A stretch of DNA of 64,000 bases, from assembly GCF_018860665.1 (NCBI RefSeq), contig NZ_JAHKPK010000022.1, positions 179,471-243,470 on the forward strand, in the 5' to 3' direction. The notes below the pieces were generated by a model that saw only the letters and a program-made list of their open reading frames with translations, did no database searches and had not been told where the DNA came from. The first letter of the stretch is position 1, and each line of letters starts with the position of its first letter. The stretch is from Pacificibacter marinus. GTDB taxonomy: Bacteria; Pseudomonadota; Alphaproteobacteria; Rhodobacterales; Rhodobacteraceae. The position numbers and the translations under genes are program-made. Below, piece by piece: positions 57,219-64,000 of the stretch.

Positions 57219-57609
57219 AAAAAATACCGAGAACAAGCCCAATAACGCCACAGCCGACAGCAGCGTATCCGCCATCTATGATGGCCAGTGCGCGCGGGCG
57301 CATTGCATAGGCGACGTTCATTGCGATCCATGGGGCAATGAAAAACAATCCAATACCGAGCCCAGATACCAGCCCTTTTGCTGCACCATCAATACCTGCC
57401 ATTGCAAACATGTGACGCATCATTCCCGCGACCAGCAACATGCAAATCCCAGAAATAACAAATGGCAAGGGTGAGCTGCCTTCGGGGCGACCGTTTTCGT
57501 CCACTTTGACGCCGGATGCTGCGACCCATTGTTTCGCCAGTGTCATGTACCAAACAGCACCCATGGCAAAACCTGCAAGCGCTGCAATCAAAACCGAAAT
57601 TAATCCCAT
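57217..57609 (-). CDS. DUF1761 family membrane protein
   Basis: 130 residues, four hydrophobic segments: LISVLIAALAGFAMGAVWYMTL, PLPFVISGICMLLVAGMMRHMF, GLGIGLFFIAPWIAMNVAYAM and a C-terminal AVGCGVIGLVLGIF. The spacing fits DUF1761, a family without known function. ATG at 57609 with GGAGGA upstream. Single-gene unit. Confidence 0.82.
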   Translation of the reverse strand: MGLISVLIAALAGFAMGAVWYMTLAKQWVAASGVKVDENGRPEGSSPLPFVISGICMLLVAGMMRHMFAMAGIDGAAKGLVSGLGIGLFFIAPWIAMNVAYAMRPRALAIIDGGYAAVGCGVIGLVLGIF

Positions 57610-57684
57610 AAGGTCCTCCAAAATCAATCTAGCTTAAGTAAGCATAGCTTGCGACACTTTGGCTAGACGATTCCTGACAAGGTC

Positions 57685-58104
57685 TTAGGGTTGCGTGGCG
57701 CCAAGTTCACAGATAATAGCCCATTCGTCAGCAGTCACAGGCTGCACAGACAGGCGTGAGTTGTTCACGAGAACCATGTCAATCAGGCGCGGATTTTGTT
57801 TGCACATCGCCAAAGTCACGGGCGACCCAAAGGGGCGCACTGCTTTTATATCGACACAGTCCCAGCGTGCGTCTTCAGTCGTGCTATCTTGATGCGCAAG
57901 GGCACAGACTTCGACGATGCCGACAATTTCTTTTTCGGCACGAGAATGATAGAAAAATCCAAGATCGCCCAGCTGCATTTGACGCATGTTGTTGCGCGCT
58001 TGGTAATTGCGCACACCATTCCATTCTTCGCCAATGTCGCCCTTGGCAACCTGTTGATCCCACGACCAAACGTCAGCTTCGGATTTGAACAACCAATAGG
58101 CCAT
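57685..58104 (-). CDS. EVE domain protein
   Basis: About 139 residues: MAYWLFKSEADVWSWDQQV, EWNGVRNYQARNNMRQMQLGDLGFFYHS and the C-terminal LSVQPVTADEW. This is the EVE (PUA-like) fold, which in other proteins binds modified bases in DNA or RNA. Ligand unknown here. ATG at 58104 overlaps the stop of the YciI gene by one base, giving an operon gpsA-yciI-EVE. Confidence 0.9.
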   Translation of the reverse strand: MAYWLFKSEADVWSWDQQVAKGDIGEEWNGVRNYQARNNMRQMQLGDLGFFYHSRAEKEIVGIVEVCALAHQDSTTEDARWDCVDIKAVRPFGSPVTLAMCKQNPRLIDMVLVNNSRLSVQPVTADEWAIICELGATQP

Positions 58105-58379
58105 CAGCCGATCACGCGCTTCCATGCTTGAATCGAGACGCTTTCAAACAATCCTGCTTTGGCATAGGGGTCGTTGTCTGCCCATGCTTGCGCCGCGGCC
58201 ATATCGGCCACTTCGATAATAACCAAAGAGCCACACATGTCGCCAGCATCATTCAAAAACGGTCCGGCTTGTTCTACAATTCCCGTCGCCTCAATATAGG
58301 TGAGATGCTCGGCGCGTGTGTCGAGACGGGTTTGAAGTGCGCCAGCTTTATCAGCGCAGATAACAGCGAATTTCATCAT
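58104..58379 (-). CDS. YciI-like protein
   Basis: 91 residues with the YciI/dimeric alpha-beta barrel pattern: KFAVICADKAGALQTRLDTRAEHLTYIE and the DNDPYAKAGLFESVSIQAWKRVIG end, where the His and Asp of the family are present. Function unknown. It directly abuts gpsA. The first ATG (58379) or the second (58376) may be used. Confidence 0.88.
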   Translation of the reverse strand: MMKFAVICADKAGALQTRLDTRAEHLTYIEATGIVEQAGPFLNDAGDMCGSLVIIEVADMAAAQAWADNDPYAKAGLFESVSIQAWKRVIG

Positions 58380-59348
58380 TTATTCCCTTTTGAGTGGACG
58401 AGAGAGCAGCAGCTCCACCGCGTCAGTTATTATGATTGAAGAATCTAAAATGTCACGGACAACATTTGTGATTGGCATATCTATTCCGCGCCTCTCCGCG
58501 AGCACCGCTACAGCTCGCGCGGTGGCGACACCTTCGACCGTGATTGTCGGATCGATGGCTTCGCCTCGACCCAGCTTTAAGCCGTGAGAAAAGTTTCTTG
58601 ATTTTGCGGACGTGCAGGTCAAAACCAAATCACCGAACCCAGAAAGCCCAGATAAAGTTTGCGGCAAAGCACCAAGTTCGGTCGCAAGACGTTGCATCTC
58701 AATATTACCGCGCGTCATCAAAGCTGCACGCGCACTTTCCCCAAGCCCCGCGCCAATTGCGATGCCACAGGCGATGGCCATCACGTTTTTCAGCGCCCCG
58801 CCAAACTCTACTCCGACTGGATCTAAGCTGGAATAGAGCCGAATTGTTTTCGTAGTTAGCCCAGCCTGCAAAGCTGAGACCAGCGCTTCATCTGTGCTTG
58901 CAATTGTCAGGGCAGTTGGTAATCCATCCGCAATATCCGTCGCGAAAGACGGACCAGATAGGATGGCAACCTTGGCAGTCGGAATAAATTGACTTAGAAC
59001 TTCAACAGGCCCAAGTCCCGTTGCAAGATCGATGCCCTTACAGCATGACACCAGCATCTTTCCCGCCAAAAATGCTGCGTTTTCTTGCGCGAATTGTGAC
59101 AACATTTGCATAGGCATCGACATCAAGATGATATCCGAGCGGCAAGCCTCACTTAAATCGGATGTGATGCCCAAGGCATCAGGCAGCTGACGCCCCGGTA
59201 AGCGCCTTTCATTGGTACGAACCGCTGACATTTGCACCATCTGATCGGTTGAGCGCCCCCAAAGAACGACATCTTTACGTACGGAACTCAGGGAAATCGC
59301 CAGAGCCGTTCCAAATGCACCTGCACCAAGGACGGTAATGCCAGTCAT
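58380..59348 (-). CDS. gpsA: Glycerol-3-phosphate dehydrogenase (NAD(P)+)
   Basis: Makes sn-glycerol-3-phosphate for phospholipids. 322 residues: VLGAGAFGTALAISLS at the start, SGPSFATDIADGLPTAL, the catalytic Lys in GGALKNVMAIACGIA (about 180) and SGFGDLVLTCTS. First gene of gpsA-yciI-EVE. In relatives I recall tsaD just upstream on the same strand; here it is absent and hemD is divergent after 91 bases. Confidence 0.95.
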   Translation of the reverse strand: MTGITVLGAGAFGTALAISLSSVRKDVVLWGRSTDQMVQMSAVRTNERRLPGRQLPDALGITSDLSEACRSDIILMSMPMQMLSQFAQENAAFLAGKMLVSCCKGIDLATGLGPVEVLSQFIPTAKVAILSGPSFATDIADGLPTALTIASTDEALVSALQAGLTTKTIRLYSSLDPVGVEFGGALKNVMAIACGIAIGAGLGESARAALMTRGNIEMQRLATELGALPQTLSGLSGFGDLVLTCTSAKSRNFSHGLKLGRGEAIDPTITVEGVATARAVAVLAERRGIDMPITNVVRDILDSSIIITDAVELLLSRPLKRE

Positions 59349-59439
59349 AATTTGCGCCTTTCAAACTTTGGTCAATTAAAATCGACCAAGCGTTGTTTCA
59401 TCTTATATGGGGGGGTAACACTAGGGCATCATTCACACA

Positions 59440-60141
59440 ATGCTGGGGATCATTTTGCCAAGGATCACACTCATTTCAAGACCAATGGAGGACGCAAAAG
59501 CGCTTAAACGTGCCCTTTTGTTGATGAACCCATCGATAAAAATTATCTTGGCGCCTGCTCTTGAGATTGTCCCCATCGCATATGACCTAAAAACTGATGT
59601 ATTTGACGCAATTATTTTGACCTCGAAACACGCGGTACCTGCTGCCGCAAAAATCACGTCAATGACCCCTATTTTATGTGTTGGCGACACAACCGCGCAG
59701 ACGGCGCGCACATTTGGGCTTAGAGCGGTTTCGGCGGCAGGAAACGCCAAGGATTTGATCGAACTGGTCCAAGCCTCCGGTGCGACGAAAGTGCTATATC
59801 TACGCGGGGCTCACGTGCAAGCGGATATGGAATTCGAGTTGAGTTTGGCCGGAATTGAGACAAAATCAGTGGTTGTCTATCGACAAGACTCGTGTGAGTT
59901 TTCGCATGAGATTCAGCAAAGCCTTTTGGCTGCGACGGACCTTTTGGTTCCTGTTTACTCTGCCCGTTCTGCTCGCATCGTGTCGGAAAATCTAAATGGT
60001 TTCGCAGGCGACATCACTTTGATTGCGATATCTGAGACCGCGGCAAACGGTTGGTCGGGGCCAGTACCGCATCACACTGTCTATGCAAAATCGCCGAATT
60101 TCGAGGCGATGGTGGCGGCTATTGCGTCGCAGTTGGCTTGA
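59440..60141 (+). CDS. hemD: Uroporphyrinogen-III synthase
   Basis: Cyclises hydroxymethylbilane to uroporphyrinogen III. 233 residues with the loose pattern of the family: TLISRPMEDAKALKRAL, DAIILTSKHAVPAAA, PILCVGDTTAQTARTFGLRAVSAAGNAKDL and KVLYLRGAHVQAD, then LVPVYSARSARIV and LIAISETAANGW. This family is poorly conserved, and position next to the mic60/hemY genes supports the call. Usually preceded by hemC, which is missing here. Starts at ATG 59440; no strong ribosome site is visible. Confidence 0.88.
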   Translation: MLGIILPRITLISRPMEDAKALKRALLLMNPSIKIILAPALEIVPIAYDLKTDVFDAIILTSKHAVPAAAKITSMTPILCVGDTTAQTARTFGLRAVSAAGNAKDLIELVQASGATKVLYLRGAHVQADMEFELSLAGIETKSVVVYRQDSCEFSHEIQQSLLAATDLLVPVYSARSARIVSENLNGFAGDITLIAISETAANGWSGPVPHHTVYAKSPNFEAMVAAIASQLA

Positions 60142-60221
60142 ATGGCTTGAGGGTCCCTTTCAGTCCTACTAGGTTTGTTTTGTAGCGACACATTATTTGT
60201 TCGGATTCGAAAGGTTATATC

Positions 60222-61487
60222 GTGGCACGGTCAAAGAAATCTCCTAAAGACACAGCAAAATCCGAGAGCGCTCCAGAAGCGGTCATCACTGATGCTGTCG
60301 ACGCGGTGCAAACGGAAACGGATGACGGTGACCCCAAAACCACTGATATAGAGAACAGCCCCTCTCCCGCACTGGAACCTGAGCTTGCGGATGTACGCGA
60401 AACGTCTGAAGCTGAGGCTGAAACCCCCGCACCAGAGGATGAGCCCAAAGACAATCCCGTAGAAGAGTCTGTAGATGAAAAAGAAGTCGTCGCAGAGGAG
60501 CAGGCTTCCGTAGATGCGCCAAATTTGAGTGAGCCACAGGCCATAGTCAAAAAAAGTGGAATTGTCCCCATGCTTTTGGGTGGTGTTATCTGCGTTGGTC
60601 TTGGTTATGCAGGCGCCAATTTCATCAAGCCCGATGGTTGGCCTTTCCCTGGTGCCAGCACAGATGTTTTACAAAACCGCGTGTCAGCACTTGAAGATCA
60701 GCTTACTGACTCTCAAACTCAGGTCGTACAGATGGCTGAGTTAATTGATACGGTACGTGGCGAAATGTCGGCTTTGACGACGTCCGTAGATGCAAAAATT
60801 GCTGATATAAATTTAGACGATGCATTGGCGCCAGTCGAAGCTGCGCTTGCAGCAGTTGATCAACGCCTTACTGCAGTTGAAGCCGCCCCTGTAGCCGAAG
60901 CTATTGTTTCACCCGAAGCAACAGCGGCTTATGAACGCCAGTTGACCGAGATGCAGACGCTCCTTAATAACGAAGTTGCGCGTCTGCAGGAAGCGAAAGC
61001 TGCGGCCGAAACCGAAGAAGCCAATGCAACCAAAGCCTCTGCTATCTCTCGCTTGCAAGAAGCGATCACGACGGGGCAACCATATGATGCGGTTCTCAAG
61101 AACTTGCAAATTGAAGTGCCTGCCGCATTGATCGCGCCTGCCAAACAAGGTGTCGCGACCCTACAAGACCTTGCGACTTCATTCGAGGATGCTGCTGATA
61201 TTGCCATTGTTGAGACGGCAAAAGCGGATGTTGAAAATCAAGGTTGGATGGATCGTTTCTTGCGCACGCAATTGGGCCTTAGATCTTTGACGCCTAAAGA
61301 TGGTACAAGCCCTGACGCGATATTGTCTCGCGCAGAACAGGCTCTTCGCGACAACGATTTGCAAACAGCTTTGACAGAAATTTCGACACTTCCCGATGTG
61401 GGGCAAGCGGTGATGGCAGATTGGGTTGCGATTGCGCAGACTCGTCTCGATGTCGCCAACGCGCTCTCCGCAATGCTTGCTCAATAG
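60222..61487 (+). CDS. Mitofilin/Mic60-like membrane protein
   Basis: 421 residues: an acidic, repetitive, probably disordered N-terminus (about 1-105, rich in Glu, Ala, Pro), one membrane helix (GIVPMLLGGVICVGLGYAGANFI, about 108-132), a coiled-coil (about 145-275) and a C-terminal mitofilin-like domain (about 320-421). Alphaproteobacterial Mic60, the ancestor of the mitochondrial cristae-junction protein, lies next to hemD/hemY in other genomes. GTG start at 60222 with AAAGG upstream. Function in membrane curvature is inferred from homologues. Confidence 0.83.
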   Translation: MARSKKSPKDTAKSESAPEAVITDAVDAVQTETDDGDPKTTDIENSPSPALEPELADVRETSEAEAETPAPEDEPKDNPVEESVDEKEVVAEEQASVDAPNLSEPQAIVKKSGIVPMLLGGVICVGLGYAGANFIKPDGWPFPGASTDVLQNRVSALEDQLTDSQTQVVQMAELIDTVRGEMSALTTSVDAKIADINLDDALAPVEAALAAVDQRLTAVEAAPVAEAIVSPEATAAYERQLTEMQTLLNNEVARLQEAKAAAETEEANATKASAISRLQEAITTGQPYDAVLKNLQIEVPAALIAPAKQGVATLQDLATSFEDAADIAIVETAKADVENQGWMDRFLRTQLGLRSLTPKDGTSPDAILSRAEQALRDNDLQTALTEISTLPDVGQAVMADWVAIAQTRLDVANALSAMLAQ

Positions 61488-61499
61488 AAAGGCGCTCAC

Positions 61500-62984
61500 A
61501 TGCTCTGGTCTTTGGTTAAAATAGTTTTCTTTGTTGTCCTGGTGGCGGCGCTCGCTTTCGGCGGAATGTTCTTGATCGACAGTGAAGGCAGTATGGACAT
61601 TGCGTTCATGGGTTTCAAAATTAGCCTGTCTCCAATCAAAGTTGTTATCGCCGTCGTGGTGTTGTTGGTGGTCGCTTGGTTGCTTTTGAAACTTGCTGGG
61701 CTCTGTGTTGCGCTTGTGAAGTTTCTTTTGGGTGATGAAACAGCGTTGTCGCGTTACTTTGATCGCAATCGCGAACGCAAAGGCTTTGATGCAATGGCTG
61801 AGGGCATGATGGCTTTGGCGTCAGGCGAAGGTCGTGTTGCTATGGCCAAAGCATCGAAAGCAGAAAAATATCTGCGTAAGCCTGAGCTGACCAATCTTTT
61901 GACTGCGCAAGCCGCGGAAATGACGGGCGATAAACGCAAAGCTCAAGAAGTTTATCGTCGTCTTGTAGCTGATGATCGCACCAGATTTGTTGGTGTACAT
62001 GGTATGTTAAAGCATAAGCTTGAAGAAGGGGACACGGACACGGCGCTTAAGCTTGCTGAGAAAGCTTTTGCCCTCAAGCCAAAGCACGTTGAAATGCAAG
62101 ATACATTGCTGCAACTGCAAGCTGGTAAAAAAGATTGGGCGGCCGCGCGCAACACATTGTCTGCCAAGTTTAAACACGGTGCAATTCCCCGTGATGTACA
62201 CAAACGACGTGACGCCGTTTTGGCGCTGTCAGAAGCCAAAGGCGTTTTTGAAACAGGTGCCACGGTACAGGCTCAAGAGGCCGCAATCGAGGCTAATAAA
62301 AAATCACCTGATTTGATCCCCGCTGCGGTCATGGCCGCCGACGAATACACGCGCCAAGGCAAAGATCGTCAGGCCACGCGTATTTTGAAAAAGGCATGGG
62401 ACACGCAACCTCATCCTGATTTGGCTGCAGCTTTTGCGCGCATTGCACCGAACGAAACGCCTAATGCACGGATCAAACGTTTTGCGGGTCTCGTGCGAGC
62501 AAAACCTGGCCATCCTGAAACAAAAATGCTTATGGCAGAGTTGCAAATCGCAGCAGAAGATTTTCCAGCAGCACGTCGCACCTTAGGTGATTTGGTGGAA
62601 AGTAATCCGACCGCAAGATCTATGACATTGATGGCTGCGATTGAACGCGGTGAGGGGGCTGAGGATGTCGTCGTGCGCGGATGGCTTACACGCGCTTTGA
62701 CAGCCCCGCGCGGTCCTCAGTGGATGTGCGACAAATGCCAAACAGTCCATACATCATGGGAGCCCATTTGTGTGAGTTGTTCAGCATTCGATACATTAAG
62801 CTGGCGCACGCCGGCACAGTCGGAAGTTTCGATGCCCGCTGGAACTGAAATGCTTCCGATGATTGTGGGATCAGAAAAGGAGCGACCAGTCGAAGAGGAT
62901 GCAACAGCTGGGCTTATAGAAGTGGAAATTGCTGAAGAGGCAGACGTCGTCGAAGCTGAAGATATTGAAAAGTCTTCGACATAA
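61500..62984 (+). CDS. hemY: HemY-like tetratricopeptide membrane protein
   Basis: 494 residues: two N-terminal membrane helices (LVKIVFFVVLVAALAFGGMFLI and VVIAVVVLLVVAWLLLKLAG), then TPR repeats (about 130-390; MQDTLLQLQAGKKDWAAARNTL and similar). The C-terminus has a rubredoxin-like knuckle, MCDKCQTVHTSWEPICVSC, CxxC repeated with 13 residues between, and an acidic tail. Despite its name, this proteobacterial HemY is not the oxidase of Bacillus; its link to haem metabolism is by operon position. 12 bases after mic60. Confidence 0.88.
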   Translation: MLWSLVKIVFFVVLVAALAFGGMFLIDSEGSMDIAFMGFKISLSPIKVVIAVVVLLVVAWLLLKLAGLCVALVKFLLGDETALSRYFDRNRERKGFDAMAEGMMALASGEGRVAMAKASKAEKYLRKPELTNLLTAQAAEMTGDKRKAQEVYRRLVADDRTRFVGVHGMLKHKLEEGDTDTALKLAEKAFALKPKHVEMQDTLLQLQAGKKDWAAARNTLSAKFKHGAIPRDVHKRRDAVLALSEAKGVFETGATVQAQEAAIEANKKSPDLIPAAVMAADEYTRQGKDRQATRILKKAWDTQPHPDLAAAFARIAPNETPNARIKRFAGLVRAKPGHPETKMLMAELQIAAEDFPAARRTLGDLVESNPTARSMTLMAAIERGEGAEDVVVRGWLTRALTAPRGPQWMCDKCQTVHTSWEPICVSCSAFDTLSWRTPAQSEVSMPAGTEMLPMIVGSEKERPVEEDATAGLIEVEIAEEADVVEAEDIEKSST

Positions 62985-62995
62985 CCAAGTTCAAA

Positions 62996-63027
62996 AACTC
63001 GGGCGGTGTAGTTTTTTCGCCAGAGTT
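62996..63027 (-). terminator. Possible terminator downstream of flgI
   Basis: AACTC pairs with GAGTT and GGCG with CGCC around a 12-base loop with one mismatch. On the minus strand it is followed by TTTTT, so it would end the flgI transcript. Confidence 0.4.
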
Positions 63028-63100
63028 CACTTGCGTAATGACTTGTTTCTTTTCAGGCGATAATAAATATCACGGTTAAGTTTTACGTTTATCTGGCCCT

Positions 63101-63799
63101 CTATCGAACGATAAATTCTGCATGTAAGGCACCGGCGGCCTTAATGCTTTTCAAGATGTCGATCATGTCTCGCGGAGATACGCCCAAAGCATTCAAGCCC
63201 GCGATGACTTCTGACAACGACGTTCCTCCTGGAATTTCAGCCAGCCCTATGCCCGGTTCTTCTTCAATGGTCGCGCGCGTTCTGGGAACAATCACAGTGC
63301 TACCTTCTGAAAACGGGTTTGGCTGCACCACAAGTGGTTCTTCCTCAATGCGCAACGTCAAATTCCCTTGGCTGACAGCAACTCTTGAAATGCGGACGTC
63401 CTCGCCCATCACGATCGTACCCGACCTTTGATCAACGATAACTCTTGCCTTGCGTTCGGGTTCGACAGAAATGTTCTCGACGCGACCAAGTGCGTGAGCC
63501 GGCGACAGCGATCTTGTGGCCTTTATGTCCAGCACGACAGTTCCAGAATCTAACATCCGTGACACTACGCGACCAAAGTTATTGTTAATAGCCACCTCAA
63601 TGCGTTCAGCAGTTGTAAAATCTGGATTTCTCAAAGCAAGACGGATCGAGGTTAATTTCGTGAAGTCGAATTCAATTTCGCGTTCAATTCTAGCACCCGA
63701 TGGGATGACGCCAGAGGTGGGAACGCCTTGTGTTACCGTTGCACCGTCGCCCTCTGCAGAAGCGCCTCCAGCAATAATTGTTCCTTGTGCAACTGCGTT
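63101..63799 (-). pseudogene. flgI: flgI, flagellar P-ring protein, truncated by an insertion element
   Basis: The C-terminal about 233 residues of FlgI (of roughly 370) are present and free of stops: AVAQGTIIAGGASAEGDGA, then TSGVIPSGARIEREIEFDF, RVENISVEPERKARVIVDQRSGTIVMGEDVRISRVAVSQG, and GGTSLSEVIAGLNALGVSPRDMIDILKSIKAAGALHAEF at the end. FlgI is secreted and forms the ring around the flagellar rod in the peptidoglycan. The coding frame ends abruptly at the left edge of an IS element, where a Tyr codon is expected. The 5' third must lie beyond the element, and no functional start is visible. Confidence 0.85.
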
Positions 63800-64000
63800 T
63801 GTCTGACGTCAGCACCCGTGGGACAGATTTGAGGATTTGAATAACGGAGGATTTCTGGTTCATCTTATCGATTAGGAGATCGAGATGACGAAGAAGCCCC
63901 AGACATCAAAAGACGCCGCCGACAAGGTGGTTAAGAACATCCGCCGCAAGACGCGGCAAACCTATTCAGCTGAAGAGAAAATCCGCATCGTCTTGGCGGG
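63800..64000 (+). mobile_element. Left end of an IS3-family insertion sequence (runs off the window)
   Basis: The element appears to begin at the TG at 63800, where flgI stops matching, and carries the start of an orfA transposase at 63885. The end sequence (TGTCTGACGTCAGCACCCGT) is a plausible IS3-type terminal repeat, but the other end is not visible, so the repeat and any target duplication cannot be confirmed. The IS is noticeably richer in G and C than flgI next to it. Confidence 0.75.
63885..64000 (+). CDS. IS3-family transposase OrfA (partial)
   Basis: ATG at 63885 with TAGGAG 8 bases upstream. The 38 complete codons read MTKKPQTSKDAADKV, then NIRRKTRQTYSAEEKIRIVLA, the N-terminal helix-turn-helix leader seen in OrfA of IS3-group elements. 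It continues beyond the window. OrfA and OrfB normally join by a frameshift to give the active transposase. Confidence 0.8.
   Translation, partial: MTKKPQTSKDAADKVVKNIRRKTRQTYSAEEKIRIVLA

Overview
The window is a chromosomal segment of an alphaproteobacterium, most probably a marine Rhodobacterales (Roseobacter-group) species of moderate GC. The evidence is gene content and order: the block parB-parA-rsmG-mnmG-mnmE-rho-hemJ facing maf-aroE-coaE-dnaQ, the regB/senC-regA redox locus near ahcY, addBA with a MurNAc-recycling gene pair, and hemD-mic60-hemY. Almost every gene is core housekeeping. I recognise no plasmid, prophage, CRISPR or defence cluster.

Layout. Positions 1-15.9 kb hold hemH, two L,D-transpeptidases around a CAP lipoprotein, a leftward run (hslO, a CoA-type Nudix, CCA-adding enzyme, 23S rRNA methyltransferase), a phosphatase-type response regulator beside an HPt protein, ilvA, argG, a ribokinase-family kinase and a malic enzyme. 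16-23.4 kb carries mutS, hrcA-grpE and rph-rdgB-ridA-hemW. 23.4-30.8 kb is the leftward partition/tRNA-modification/rho block. A roughly 400-base AT-rich gap at 30.78-31.18 kb has several DnaA-box-like 9-mers and one exact CtrA box. It separates the leftward block from the rightward maf-aroE-coaE-dnaQ block and is very probably the replication origin. Two perfect parS palindromes lie in mnmG and rsmG, 3-5.5 kb from it.

34-49 kb has secB, an FxsA-like protein, a Tim44-domain protein, mltA, an Smr protein, an MFS transporter, hslVU behind a heat-shock-like promoter, and trxA-addA-addB-murU-amgK. 49-57 kb has a PAS protein without a kinase domain, regB, senC-regA, a GNAT/HD pair, ahcY and a DUF2853 gene. 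57-63 kb has a DUF1761 membrane protein, EVE-YciI-gpsA, and hemD-mic60-hemY. At the right edge flgI (flagellar P-ring) is cut by an IS3-family element that runs off the window.

How the genes work together: haem synthesis recurs (hemH, hemW, hemJ, hemD, hemY). Cell-wall turnover and recycling are represented by two Ldt proteins, MltA, AmgK and MurU. Chromosome replication and segregation signals sit together around 25-31 kb, with transcription on both sides running away from the origin. The most unusual items are the origin architecture, the broken flgI, a probable small RNA in front of an orphan terminator at 57.2 kb, and the absence of tsaE, tsaD and hemC from places where I would expect them.
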